Source of the DNA: Plasmodium malariae
Taxonomy: Eukaryota > Apicomplexa > Aconoidasida > Haemosporida > Plasmodiidae
Direction: 5' to 3'
Length of the DNA: 64,000 nucleotides
Assembly (NCBI RefSeq): GCF_900090045.1
Contig: NC_041775.1
Location: 967,501-1,031,500, forward strand
Positions 23,701 to 32,135 of this stretch are shown here, piece by piece (positions within the stretch are counted from its first letter, which is position 1; every line of letters starts with the position of its first letter). Both the position numbers and the translations under genes were made by a program. The notes under the pieces are model-generated. The model made no database searches, was not told where the DNA came from, and saw only the letters and a list, made by a program, of their open reading frames with translations.

Positions 23701-25069
23701 AGCTTATAATTACATGTTGGTAAGTGCGTCGTCTATTGTAGGCGCCGAGGGAGAAGGAGAAAGAAAAAGAAAAAGAAAAAGAGAAGAAAAAAGAGGAATA
23801 AGAAGAGATATAGAAAGCAGAAGAAAAGAAAAAGGAGTAGAAAAAAAAGGAACAAAAACCACGCTCAGGAGGGCAACACGAATTATAAAAGAATGGTCGA
23901 CTAAAAAACTCAGAAGTAGAGGGCATGTATTGCTTTTAAGTAATAACTTTACTGAAGGGAATCACTCTGTACGTGTTCTTAATTTGAAAAATTCCTTCTC
24001 ATTCGAGAAAGGTACACCAAATAGAGAAAGGATGAACAGTTTTGTTAACAACATCGATATAGATACACGTGATGATGAACAGTTAGATGTGTATCACATT
24101 AGAAGGAAAATCAAACTTAATAGAATAAAAAAGAGCGTACAAGGAACCTTTGTATCAGAATATTATGTACCAAGTTTATATAAAACAGTGAACACAATAC
24201 ATGAAGAAGAATGTAAAAAAAAAGAAGAACGTAAAAAGGTCAACATGTCTTATTTGTTCTGCCCAATATACTTTAATGTTAACTTGATAAAATTTTTTTT
24301 TTTTGTTTATTACCATTATTGGGTAAGGGAGAGAGGTGCTACGGTGGGGCCAAATATTCTGTCACTGCTGCAGGAAGAGGTACAAGTTAAACATAATTGT
24401 AGTTGTAATGTTAGTAGTGGTAAAAATATCAGTGGGGATAGTGGGGTTCTACCCGAGCTGCCTTACAATGCGCAGTTTTTGCTTAAAAAGTTGTTACGTT
24501 CCCCTTCAGTGGACGTATTTTTTTCCGAGTTATACTTGTCATGTATTTACAAAACACATCATTACAAAGAATTAAATTTGTGTTTCTATGAAAATTTAAA
24601 AACAGCTTTTTATAATAACACAAAAAGTAGTATAAAGTCTGAGGAGAAATTATTTATAGAAGAATATAATACATTTGAAAATATATGTAAAAAAAAAAAA
24701 GAGGTTTCATTAATAGATAAAAAAATAGCAAATGAGATAAACCAGAATTATAAGTCACTGGAAAGTAGATATTTATCAGTAAAGAATTTTAATAAAAAAT
24801 ATTTCACTGAAATGAAACATATAAAGCAACGAGATGAGAAAATAAAAAATTCTTTTAACAAGAAAAATTCCATATATAATAAACAAATGAGCGATTATAT
24901 TATTATGTTGACTTATTTTAAGGATTACATCAAGAAGAGCGAGAAGAAAAAGCTCAAATGGAAACATACATACATAAATGATTTTAACGTCTTAAGAGAT
25001 AGAATTGAAAGTCATATGAATTATCAGCGGTACTGTGACCCGATGAGCAGGGAAATTTTCCTGGCATAA
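20786..25069 (+). CDS. Sac-domain phosphoinositide phosphatase, Fig4-like
   Basis: Predicted lipid phosphatase of 1427 aa in one exon. The Sac catalytic signature is intact: RFNCVDCLDRTNAAQ, with C414 and R420 forming the CX5R(T) core, followed by YEQLGDAIAKQYAGSTAH, which matches the Fig4/Sac3 branch (LxxDxGDxLxxQYGGS) rather than ER Sac1. The N-terminus DSVFIVGIKKKEETYEI also resembles the start of Fig4. Fig4 proteins act on PI(3,5)P2 at endolysosomal membranes together with Vac14 and PIKfyve; whether that complex exists here is not shown. After about residue 600 comes a long Plasmodium-type extension with Lys/Arg/Ser inserts and two very hydrophobic stretches at about 851-876 (FNFFFLFYYCFC) and 1165-1180 (KFFFFVYYHYW), then a Lys-rich helical tail. 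M18 is an alternative start. Plasmodium orthologues have been labelled inositol 5-phosphatase; the catalytic motif here is of the Sac family, not the 5-phosphatase (INPP5) fold. Confidence 0.85.
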   Translation: MYASGLCAFRKFKVYANMDSVFIVGIKKKEETYEITEIEKAKEVLIKLSVTLYSKGACRTFIKNRRLEYLCKCEGILGCIRFLNYPYLYVLTKKEKIGCLFNEHTIYSVKNVLLVPFREDIFENFNEENDLIQLFYNNINHKYMYFSYTYNLAHSVQDNYFIQKEFLKGNTIYNRFYKNNYIWNYYHCKKFIKSNVFICLFVVNGYFVQSKFSCSGKIVNVTFVARRSNKYAGTRYRKRGVNSKGYSANEVESEIILFEKNNLNAILSYVQLRGSVPIIWNQSINYTLLKKPKIKCTKNDINFTCSKNHFQLLFRKYGYPVTVVNLLSKKKHSDEDNLSKEYKDCIDTLNRALPKEIQIVYKHLDLRKAYKIGTKYTQYNLKLLFNFSIKNIGFFYIHNSKLVLMQRGILRFNCVDCLDRTNAAQLFLNIYTFIKFMKIIKLLKKNNININDISHLSQLYEQLGDAIAKQYAGSTAHKKYTPGQHINFFIQSKELFTSIKRYYISSFNDLEKQKCINLYLGVIDSKLEHIKNSNELDTFVHNVYFKDRGCNPFWWVIPLEHFYYKVESLFELKRKSGWADANDRKCVSNKERKTTLHRQKNMHNLPKGTITRKWGSSFNFFRKKKKRNNKMNEIKNGMGADCEGRTRQQCGGYTLISNRLDEFSANEKTGVQKRKKKKSSGRSGSSSDHNRGRNDKCTYNGSGNKKNGLLSPKGWSRLCAPKKEKKDMIKDMYKNFKFYRCFSNTNIFRHLYNVNNMHDDFILTNFNISERKEFNNMNSNGEHAFFFCETIEREVEERKKKQVSCGTFSFLHMFTHFAHIYKYYNVYKRNFHFFFKNKNIFRYKIWRLIACYNYLNYLKIYFNFFFLFYYCFCVKYNVKLVYMHHLNTLAEQKGNNVRNVNNMNSKHNAYSRNSVSNTKEQEDALRCSTTHAVLNVNTFEKEVQHVIENFKKYKNVSFVLDSYLNYYNVNKVAYNYMLVSASSIVGAEGEGERKRKRKREEKRGIRRDIESRRKEKGVEKKGTKTTLRRATRIIKEWSTKKLRSRGHVLLLSNNFTEGNHSVRVLNLKNSFSFEKGTPNRERMNSFVNNIDIDTRDDEQLDVYHIRRKIKLNRIKKSVQGTFVSEYYVPSLYKTVNTIHEEECKKKEERKKVNMSYLFCPIYFNVNLIKFFFFVYYHYWVRERGATVGPNILSLLQEEVQVKHNCSCNVSSGKNISGDSGVLPELPYNAQFLLKKLLRSPSVDVFFSELYLSCIYKTHHYKELNLCFYENLKTAFYNNTKSSIKSEEKLFIEEYNTFENICKKKKEVSLIDKKIANEINQNYKSLESRYLSVKNFNKKYFTEMKHIKQRDEKIKNSFNKKNSIYNKQMSDYIIMLTYFKDYIKKSEKKKLKWKHTYINDFNVLRDRIESHMNYQRYCDPMSREIFLA

Positions 25070-26080
25070 AGCGGGGGGCACATAAGCATAATTATGTATA
25101 TGTGTAAACATATGTGTGTATATATGTGCAGGCCTAGGGAATAAGGGATACATGTAAGGGGAGCTTTAAAACGACGCAGTTGAGCAGAGAGGACCTGCAC
25201 GTATGTATGGATATATACACGGACATACGTATATATATATATATATATATATAATACGCTCGCATTTATGTGTATGTGCATACTTTACCGTTTGTGGTGC
25301 GAATACGTGCACATTCCAAATGAATACACGTAATAATGCGTATTGTTTTGTTTTACTACGTTTTGCTACGTTTACTTTTATTTTTTTGTTTGTCCGTTTT
25401 ACCGTTTAACTTAAAAAATAAACTTAATATTTAAAGTGAATACGTAAAAGTTTATCATATTCTCCTCTCTCCTTGAAAAAAATGGAAAGAATTTTTTTTT
25501 TTTTTTTTTGGGGTGCGGGAAGTCGTTTTACGGAAGCATTGAATACGGTTCAGTCTGTGCGGAAAATGCATACCACAGTATAAGTAGGGTGAGCTACTTA
25601 CAAAGAAAACATATACAAAAGTGTTTCATGGACAAGTAAGCTTCATATCACAACAACCATTTTGATGATTTGAAGGAAAAGGAAAAATCAACTACACGTG
25701 TGGTAAGTGTGTAATAAACATGTAATAAGCGCGTAATAAACATGTAATAAGCGCGTAATAAACATGTAATAAGCGCGTAATAAACATGTAATAAGCGCGT
25801 AATAAACATGTAATAAGCGCGTAATAAACATGTAATAAGCGCGTAATAAACATGTAATAAGCATGTAATAAGCATGTAGTAAGCATGTAGTAAGCATGTA
25901 GTAAGCATATATAACATACATGTAATATACATGTAATTGTTAAAAAAATTGAAAAAAAAAAAATAAGAGGCACAGTTTTGCGTTCCCATTTTTAACAGAT
26001 TTCGATGGAGAATTTAGTGATGAACTTGTCTCATTTCTCGTAAAGCCATTTTTATCCTGTTTATACTTTTGAAGATGAAG

Positions 26081-26111
<31 letters not shown>

Positions 26112-26240
26112 GTACGCATGAATGTTCAGGTTTTTTTTTTTTTAAAAACAATAAAATTTATGTGTGCGGGTAAATATTCATGTATTTTTTTTTTTTTTTT
26201 ATAAACAAAAATAAAAAAATGTACATTCTAAAATTTATGC
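25070..26240. other. Convergent intergenic region
   Basis: This lies between the stops of the Fig4-like and cyclin-box genes. It contains a short AT microsatellite at about 25229-25252, a 22-bp array at 25700-25930 and long poly(A)/poly(T) runs. On the minus strand near 25990-26060 one frame reads KNGFTRNETSSSLNSPSK, which could be an alternative exon of the cyclin-box gene; I do not call it. Confidence 0.55.
25700..25935. repeat. 22-bp minisatellite with GCGCGT core
   Basis: Units alternate gtaataaacat and gtaataagcgc; about seven regular copies decay at the right end into 11-bp gtaataagcat and gtagtaagcat units. The GCGCG tract is the most GC-rich element of the region. Confidence 0.9.
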
Positions 26241-29200
26241 CTACCGGATGGGGTCATCGTAGCTAACTGTTCTGATAAATTTTGTTACTTTGCTTTCAAA
26301 ATCTGCAAGGGGAAAGTAGAAGATAAAGGAGAAGACGTTGATAAGATGACAAATGAATGGAGGACAAAGGAATGGAGGACAAAGGAATGGAAGACAAAGA
26401 AATAAAAAATACAGCAATTAGACAGCTAAGAAATTTTGAACAAGTCATGCGAAATGACATTTATACGGATTAAAAAAAAAAAAAAAAAAATAGCCAAAAT
26501 ATGGTTAAAAAATTATGAACACGTCATGCGAAATGGGATTTGCACGGATCAAAAAAAAAAAATAAAAAAAATAACAATAATTCGGCTAAGATATTATAAA
26601 CATATCATGCGAGAGGACATTCATACAGACTAAGTAAATGAACACAAACTGCTTAACCTTCAAAGGACAGAGTTTTAAAATTTAATTGACCGTAAACTAT
26701 CTTTAAGGAAATATATGCCTTTAAGATACAAGTAACTATGATTTCTTTAGACGTAAATATAAGACAGAGTGGGGTTTTGTAAAAATCTAAAATAGTTAAA
26801 AAGGATAATTTCTCAAGATGATTTACTTGATTTTCCTGTATATAATCTTCCATTATAAGAACAAATTGACCAAGAAATGTTGGAAATAAATCGAAGGATA
26901 ATATTTTTGGTTTTATAAAGTAATTAAAACTTTTTAGTACTTCTCTCTCATAATATGTTATAATTTTTTGCATCAGCTGTAACTTTTGCCCGGAATTATT
27001 CAACACCCACTTTGAGGATGAAATGTAAATATTTCTCTTCTGCTGTTTACACAGCTTTTTGAACTTTTTTATCAAGTGCTTTTTTTTTCCTTCATCGTTG
27101 GTCTGCCCGTTTATCTTCCCCTCTGATGTGTTCCCCCCTTCTGCATTTCCCTCCGATGCGTTCCCCATTGCACATTTCTCTACAATTTTCTCTTGCTGTC
27201 GTTCCCCTTCGCTGCTCCGTTCAGGGGCGCTTGCAAATTCGTACTCGGAAACATCCTTGCTGTTGCACTCGGACAGGTACGAGCTGAAGCAATCGCTAAC
27301 ATCACTTATATTGTTTATGTCTGATATGTGTCCTTCACTTATTATACTGTTTATTACCAACAAATCATAGTACAAGCTCTTTATATTTTTCTCCTTCTCC
27401 TTCTCTTTCTTCTCTTTCGATTTTTTTTCATCAATCGATTGCACATCAGTTTTTTTCAAACTGCTTTCATTCCGTTTTTTCCTATCATCATGAGTAGAAA
27501 TTTTTCGTTTTTTTTTTTTTTTTTTTTTTTTTTCCATATCGCTTATTTGTGAGTCATCTGTAGGATTGAACTTATTATTCTCTTTATACTTCTCTATCTC
27601 TCTTGCTCGTACATTTTGCATAAACGTTTTGAATGTATCTTCGTTCGAAATTTCCAAGTTCGTTTGGTAGTGATTTATCATCAAGTCCAGTTCGATTTTC
27701 TTAATTTTTTTTTTCAGTCTCTTTTTTTTATAAAAATAGTTGAGTAGTTTAAAAATAACTTTCGGTATGTCATGTAGCTTTTTCGATTTTTTGTGATCCT
27801 CAAAATCTTCTCTCAATTTCCATGCTAAGAATATACAAGCACCACCTATAAGGTAAGCTATCGAGCTTTTTTTCCTTTTTAAATATTTTTGGTTGTATTT
27901 ATGCATATAATGCAGAGCTAATGATATGGTATATATAGATAGATATAATTGTTTACCTAATATTATAATAAACTTTGAAATATTTAAAACATAATTTCGA
28001 TACTTTTTTTTTCTTAAAAATTTCATGTAATATTCTTCATCCGTATTAAAACACATATTAACATCTAACGCGATGCTTAGTTTGTTGTATAGCTCTTTCT
28101 TTATTTCATATTTTAGCTTATCAATATCGCTTGTAGTGCTATGAGGGTAGTCCCCATTAGTGTTACTCTTTTCATTTGGACTAATCTCATTACTCTGACA
28201 GCTTTGACTACTGTGACTGTTGTTATTAATGATACTTCTTTCATTAGTATAATATCCGTTATTGATGTGACTACAATCGTTATTCTGCTTAGTATGACCA
28301 TTTTCATTAATTTCTCCAGTGTTGTTCCCTTTCGAAATAACCCCCACTTTACCCCATTTGGCACATGTGGCATTGTCCTCCAAGGTACCAGTGCTTTGAC
28401 TAATAAAATTTTCTTGTTTATCATCCAAAATAACTGAATCATCTTTTGAACTGTTCAAAGAGAGCAAGTTATCCTCTTTATGATTACATAAAATTTTACT
28501 AACTATGTTTGTATTTTCAAAGGAACTATTTTCAGCTATATTTTCACTATTCGATGTGCCATGTAGATTGGCTGCAGATCCATTTGAACATTTTTCTAGT
28601 AAATTGTTTAAACCTCTTTGTGCATTCTTCAAACTTTTTGACTCGTGTGTAACTTTCTCATCAGCACTCATACAACTGTTACTTAATTTTTCTTTCGTTT
28701 TTTTCTCACTATCTTTTTTGATCTCTTCACTTGCTGTGTATGAATTAGGGCTACTACTTAAAATGGGTGAACAAATTTCCACCTGACCTTGTTCAGAAAT
28801 GTTTTCTTTGTTAAAGGATAATAACTTTTTATTAATACTAGAAATTTTTTGAGCTTCATTTTTGGACGATTCCTTTTTCCTTTTCATAATATTACATGAG
28901 TAGTTCATTTCATCGCTGGGTTGACCCTTGTCATTTGGTTTTACATTCACGTTCTTGTTCTTGCTAGTCCAATTGGCGATGTGTTGACTATATTTACTGT
29001 TATGCACACCATTTAAGTTAAGATCTTCTTGGTTATAATACTCCTCTTGTTGTGCTTTTACTTTAGTACTACTTCTGGTACAATATATAAACTTTTGCTT
29101 CTTAGCAGTTGCACTCTCTTTTGAATTATTAAAATGAAAGAAATTCTCATCATTGCCATCTGTGCATTCTTTCACTTCTTCACATATGGCATGTTGATTT

Positions 29201-29454
29201 GTTTTTATATCATTATTATGGGTATCATTAGTCATGCTTCCTTTTTTCTCTTCTTCTGAATAGCTTATAGAATGGCTTTTTTTTGCACTCTCCGAATGAT
29301 TTTGTGTACTTCCCCATAAATTGTTCTTAACGATTGGCACGTCTTCCTCTCTCCCTTCATTTCTTCTGACTTGTTCATGTTCAGTTCTTCTAATTACATT
29401 TACATTATTGCAATTACTTAATTCAACGATTTTCATGTTTTTATGAATGCGCAA
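26241..29454 (-). CDS. Cyclin-box protein (transcriptional cyclin-like)
   Basis: Two exons: 26658-29454 and 26241-26302 (acceptor CCCCTTGCAG), joined in phase 1 to give about 952 aa. The first half is Ser/Asn/Lys low complexity. A helical block at about residues 465-565 (FLRKKKYRNYVLNISKFIII, then SSIAYLIGGACIFLAWKLRE and LHDIPKVIFKLLN) matches the first cyclin box, with the Ala-Cys-hydrophobic-Leu-Ala-x-Lys pattern of cyclins K/L/T. A charged linker follows, then a second helical block at about 815-930 (ITYYEREVLKSFNYF and later hydrophobic helices) that fits a cyclin C-terminal fold. Such cyclins partner CDK9/12-type kinases that phosphorylate RNA polymerase II; the partner here is unknown. 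Reading through the exon 1 donor stops two codons later, so the splice adds 20 residues ending SYDDPIR. The family call is by pattern, without a profile search. Confidence 0.65.
26425..26635. repeat. Three imperfect copies of about 75 bp in cyclin gene intron
   Basis: Each copy has a core like gtcatgcgaaatgacattta followed by cggat, a poly(A) tract and a tail aattatgaacac or similar. The copies differ in poly(A) length and point changes. The block fills most of the intron at 26303-26657. A smaller repeat (aaaggaatggaggac) lies next to it at about 26350-26400. Confidence 0.8.
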
Positions 29455-29566
29455 ATCTGTCTGGTGAAACTTTCTTTACTTCCCTTATGCGGTGGCTTCT
29501 CTACTCTGCATGTACCTTTTATCATCCATAAATTATGTATACTGCGCAACAGGCAAGATCCGGGTA

Positions 29567-29702
29567 GTTCGCTGTTACTTATCGGTTAGTTATCGGTTAG
29601 TTAGCGGTTAGTTAGCGGTTAGTTATCGGTTAGTTATCGGTTAGTTCGCGGTTACTTATCGGTTAGTTCGCGGTTAGTTATCGGTTAGTTAGCGGTTACT
29701 AC
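29567..29702. repeat. 11-bp array (CGGTTAGTTAT)n
   Basis: About twelve 11-bp units with variants at positions 9-11 (tat, tag, tcg). It starts about 115 bases upstream of the cyclin-box start codon and so may be in its promoter or leader. Confidence 0.9.
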
Positions 29703-30291
29703 TCCAGTCACTACTTTTTTTTTTTTTTTTTTTTTTTTGGCCGGTATCCTATGTATATTTACGGATTACCTGCTTGCGGTCTAATAACTTTTCATTACGC
29801 TTGATGTCTAACAGAGGGGTGGGAAACGCGCGAACGAGGGAGTGTCAATGTGTATATATAATAACTAGAAATACATAAAATTGTTTTTTCCCCCCCCCCC
29901 CTTGGTGTATTTTAAATCTTCACCTTGGCCTTTTTGTCCTATGGTTAGCATTTAACAGCGTATTTTTCATTCACAAATGGTAGCAGAAATATACATGAAC
30001 AAGCGTGCAATGAATAAAGGTAGGTGTGATGGTCTCACTTAAATGTCAATATTTCATCTTTTACTTGTTTTCTTATTTTCTCTCTATCCTTTTACTTCTT
30101 ACCCTTTTATGCATTTATTTCTTTCATAACTATATATTATATATATTTAATAAAAAAAATTTAAAGGTCACTTCGAGCTGTACATATATAATATATATTA
30201 TATAATACAGTGTTAAAACTTTGAGGTTTGCATAAGATTTATAATGAAATATACTTCATACATACAGGTGATGTTGACGGAAACGCGAAAA

Positions 30292-30338
<47 letters not shown>

Positions 30339-30654
30339 TCTGTATTTAAATGAAGAAAAAAAAGGATATTCCTGTTAAAACATTTTTACAAAATGTGCTT
30401 TTTATCATATATATTATTATAGATTTTCATGTTCTTTGATAACTGCTAACTGTTCTCCGAATAGTTACTCGTATGTACGTGATGCACAAAATTGACTTCG
30501 ACGTTGTTATAAAAAAAAAAAAAAAAAAATAGTAAGAATAAACGACTGCCATAAGAACAAATGTACATATATTCATATAAATATTTATTCGTGTATGCCT
30601 TTTTTTATAAATAAATAATTATGAGTACATTGGGCGTGCTCTTTAAAAAATTTT

Positions 30655-30860
30655 CTTTTCCTTTTATTTTTATTTTTGCTTCTTTATTCTTCTTTTATTT
30701 TTGCTTCTCTATTCTTCTTTTATTTTTGCTTCTTTATTCTTCTTTTATTTTTGCTTCTTTATTCTTCTTTTATTTTTGCTTCTTTATTCTTCTTTTATTT
30801 TTGCTTCTTTATTCTTCTTTTATTTTTGCTTCTTTATTCTTTCTTTATTTTTACTTCTTC
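30655..30860. repeat. 25-bp T-rich minisatellite
   Basis: Units of ttcttcttttatttttgctt plus cttta recur about eight times. The long Phe/Leu/Ser frames here are repeat artefacts. Confidence 0.9.
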
Positions 30861-31145
30861 AATTTTGTTCACCTGAATTTAAAGGAGGCTTTTTTATCTT
30901 GCAAGTGTTTTACAATTATTTTTTTGCAAAACATATAGCGACATAATTTGTTCATATATAGCTACCGCGTAGAATAGTTGTAAACACAGAAGAATTTCAA
31001 GCAGCATGGAGATTAAATATACTAGTTTTCTTAAGAGAACATTTTATTAAATTTCTTTACCTAAGTTCGGATTAGCCCTTAAGGGGGGGGAGCGAGTAGT
31101 AGTTGACGTTGACGGTATATTGCATATGGGTATGCATATTTATAT

Positions 31146-31290
31146 ATAAGTATATATGTATGTATTTACGTATATATGTATGTATTTACGTATATATGTA
31201 TGTATTTACGTATATATGTATGTATTTACGTATATATGTATGTATTTACGTATATATGTATGTATGTACGTATATATGTATGTATGTACG
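31146..31290. repeat. 20-bp TATATGTATG array
   Basis: Units of tatatatgtatgtatttacg, the last copies with tatgtacg, repeat about seven times. Confidence 0.9.
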
Positions 31291-32135
31291 TGAGAAATGA
31301 AGTGTTAAGGTGGAAGAGCCCCGTTGTAAACCAGTTGAGCTTAACGTTCAGCATTTTATATATTAACTAAGATTTAAATTAAAAAATTGCACTACAGATT
31401 TTATCAGAAGTTGCATCACTTATCATATTTTTGGGGGGTGGGATCGAAAGAAGAAGGAGAATCTAAGGGGAAAAAGTGCTCTTAAGAATTTTCATTGGCA
31501 TATTTATATAATTCTGTACATGTGCTTATACTTACCAATACACATATAGTTGTGAATGCAAAAGGGGAGTATCAAACCTTTTTGCTATTTAATTGTAGAG
31601 AAATATTCTCTTGGTTAATGTGTATTACACGTTCAGTACTTATAAAGTTGGGCAACGATGTAGCTATCATTTACCCTTTTTAATGTATTTTGCCCATAAA
31701 TAGTGCAAAAAAAAGGGGTGTTCGCTTCTTTTTTTTTTTTTTTCTCGTCTTTTAAAGTAAAAGTATGAGTATGTCCAATTGACACGTTAAATTGTTAAGT
31801 GTTTACATAGCCTTTTTTTTTTTTTTCATCCCTATTACAACATTAATAATGGTAAAAGAAAGGCGATATTAAATCCTTTCATTTTAGGTTTACCGTTAAT
31901 GCATACACAAAAAAAAAAAAAAAAAAAAAATTTCTCTATTTTTTCTTCATTTTATTTTCATTTTATTTTCATTTTATTTTCATTTTGTTTTCATTTTATT
32001 TTCATTTTGTTTTCATTTTTTCGCTATTTTTTTTACCGTGGCAAAAACGTACCGCGAAACATCGCGCATATAAAACAGAAACACATACAACTCGACCCAT
32101 TCGAACGGACGTGTATCCATGTGTGTTATACACAA

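Larger units (their letters stand above)
29455..32135. other. Divergent intergenic region between cyclin-box gene and PWP2
   Basis: It contains the 11-bp array at 29567-29702, poly(T) at 29716-29738, a C12 run at about 29890-29901, a run of about 40 A at 30294-30335, a 25-bp T-rich array at 30655-30860 and a 20-bp array at 31146-31290. The frame upstream of the chosen PWP2 start, from 31899, is poly(A) and TTTTCAT repeats and is treated as 5' leader. No gene is recognised. Confidence 0.65.

Noticed and set aside
25648..25989. Tyr/Leu/Thr-rich frames on the minus strand
   Set aside because: They follow the 22-bp array and have no independent support.
29567..29702. GGTTAG-containing repeats resembling telomere sequence
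   Set aside because: Units are 11 bp (CGGTTAGTTAT) rather than the 7-bp GGGTTYA of Plasmodium telomeres, and the site is between housekeeping-type genes.
31495..31683. 62-residue open frame upstream of PWP2
   Set aside because: Short, AT-rich, no recognised motif and no splice connection to PWP2.
31899..32135. In-frame upstream extension of PWP2 starting at 31899
   Set aside because: It consists of poly-Lys and Phe repeats from poly(A) and TTTTCAT tracts, while the family N-terminus begins at 32136.
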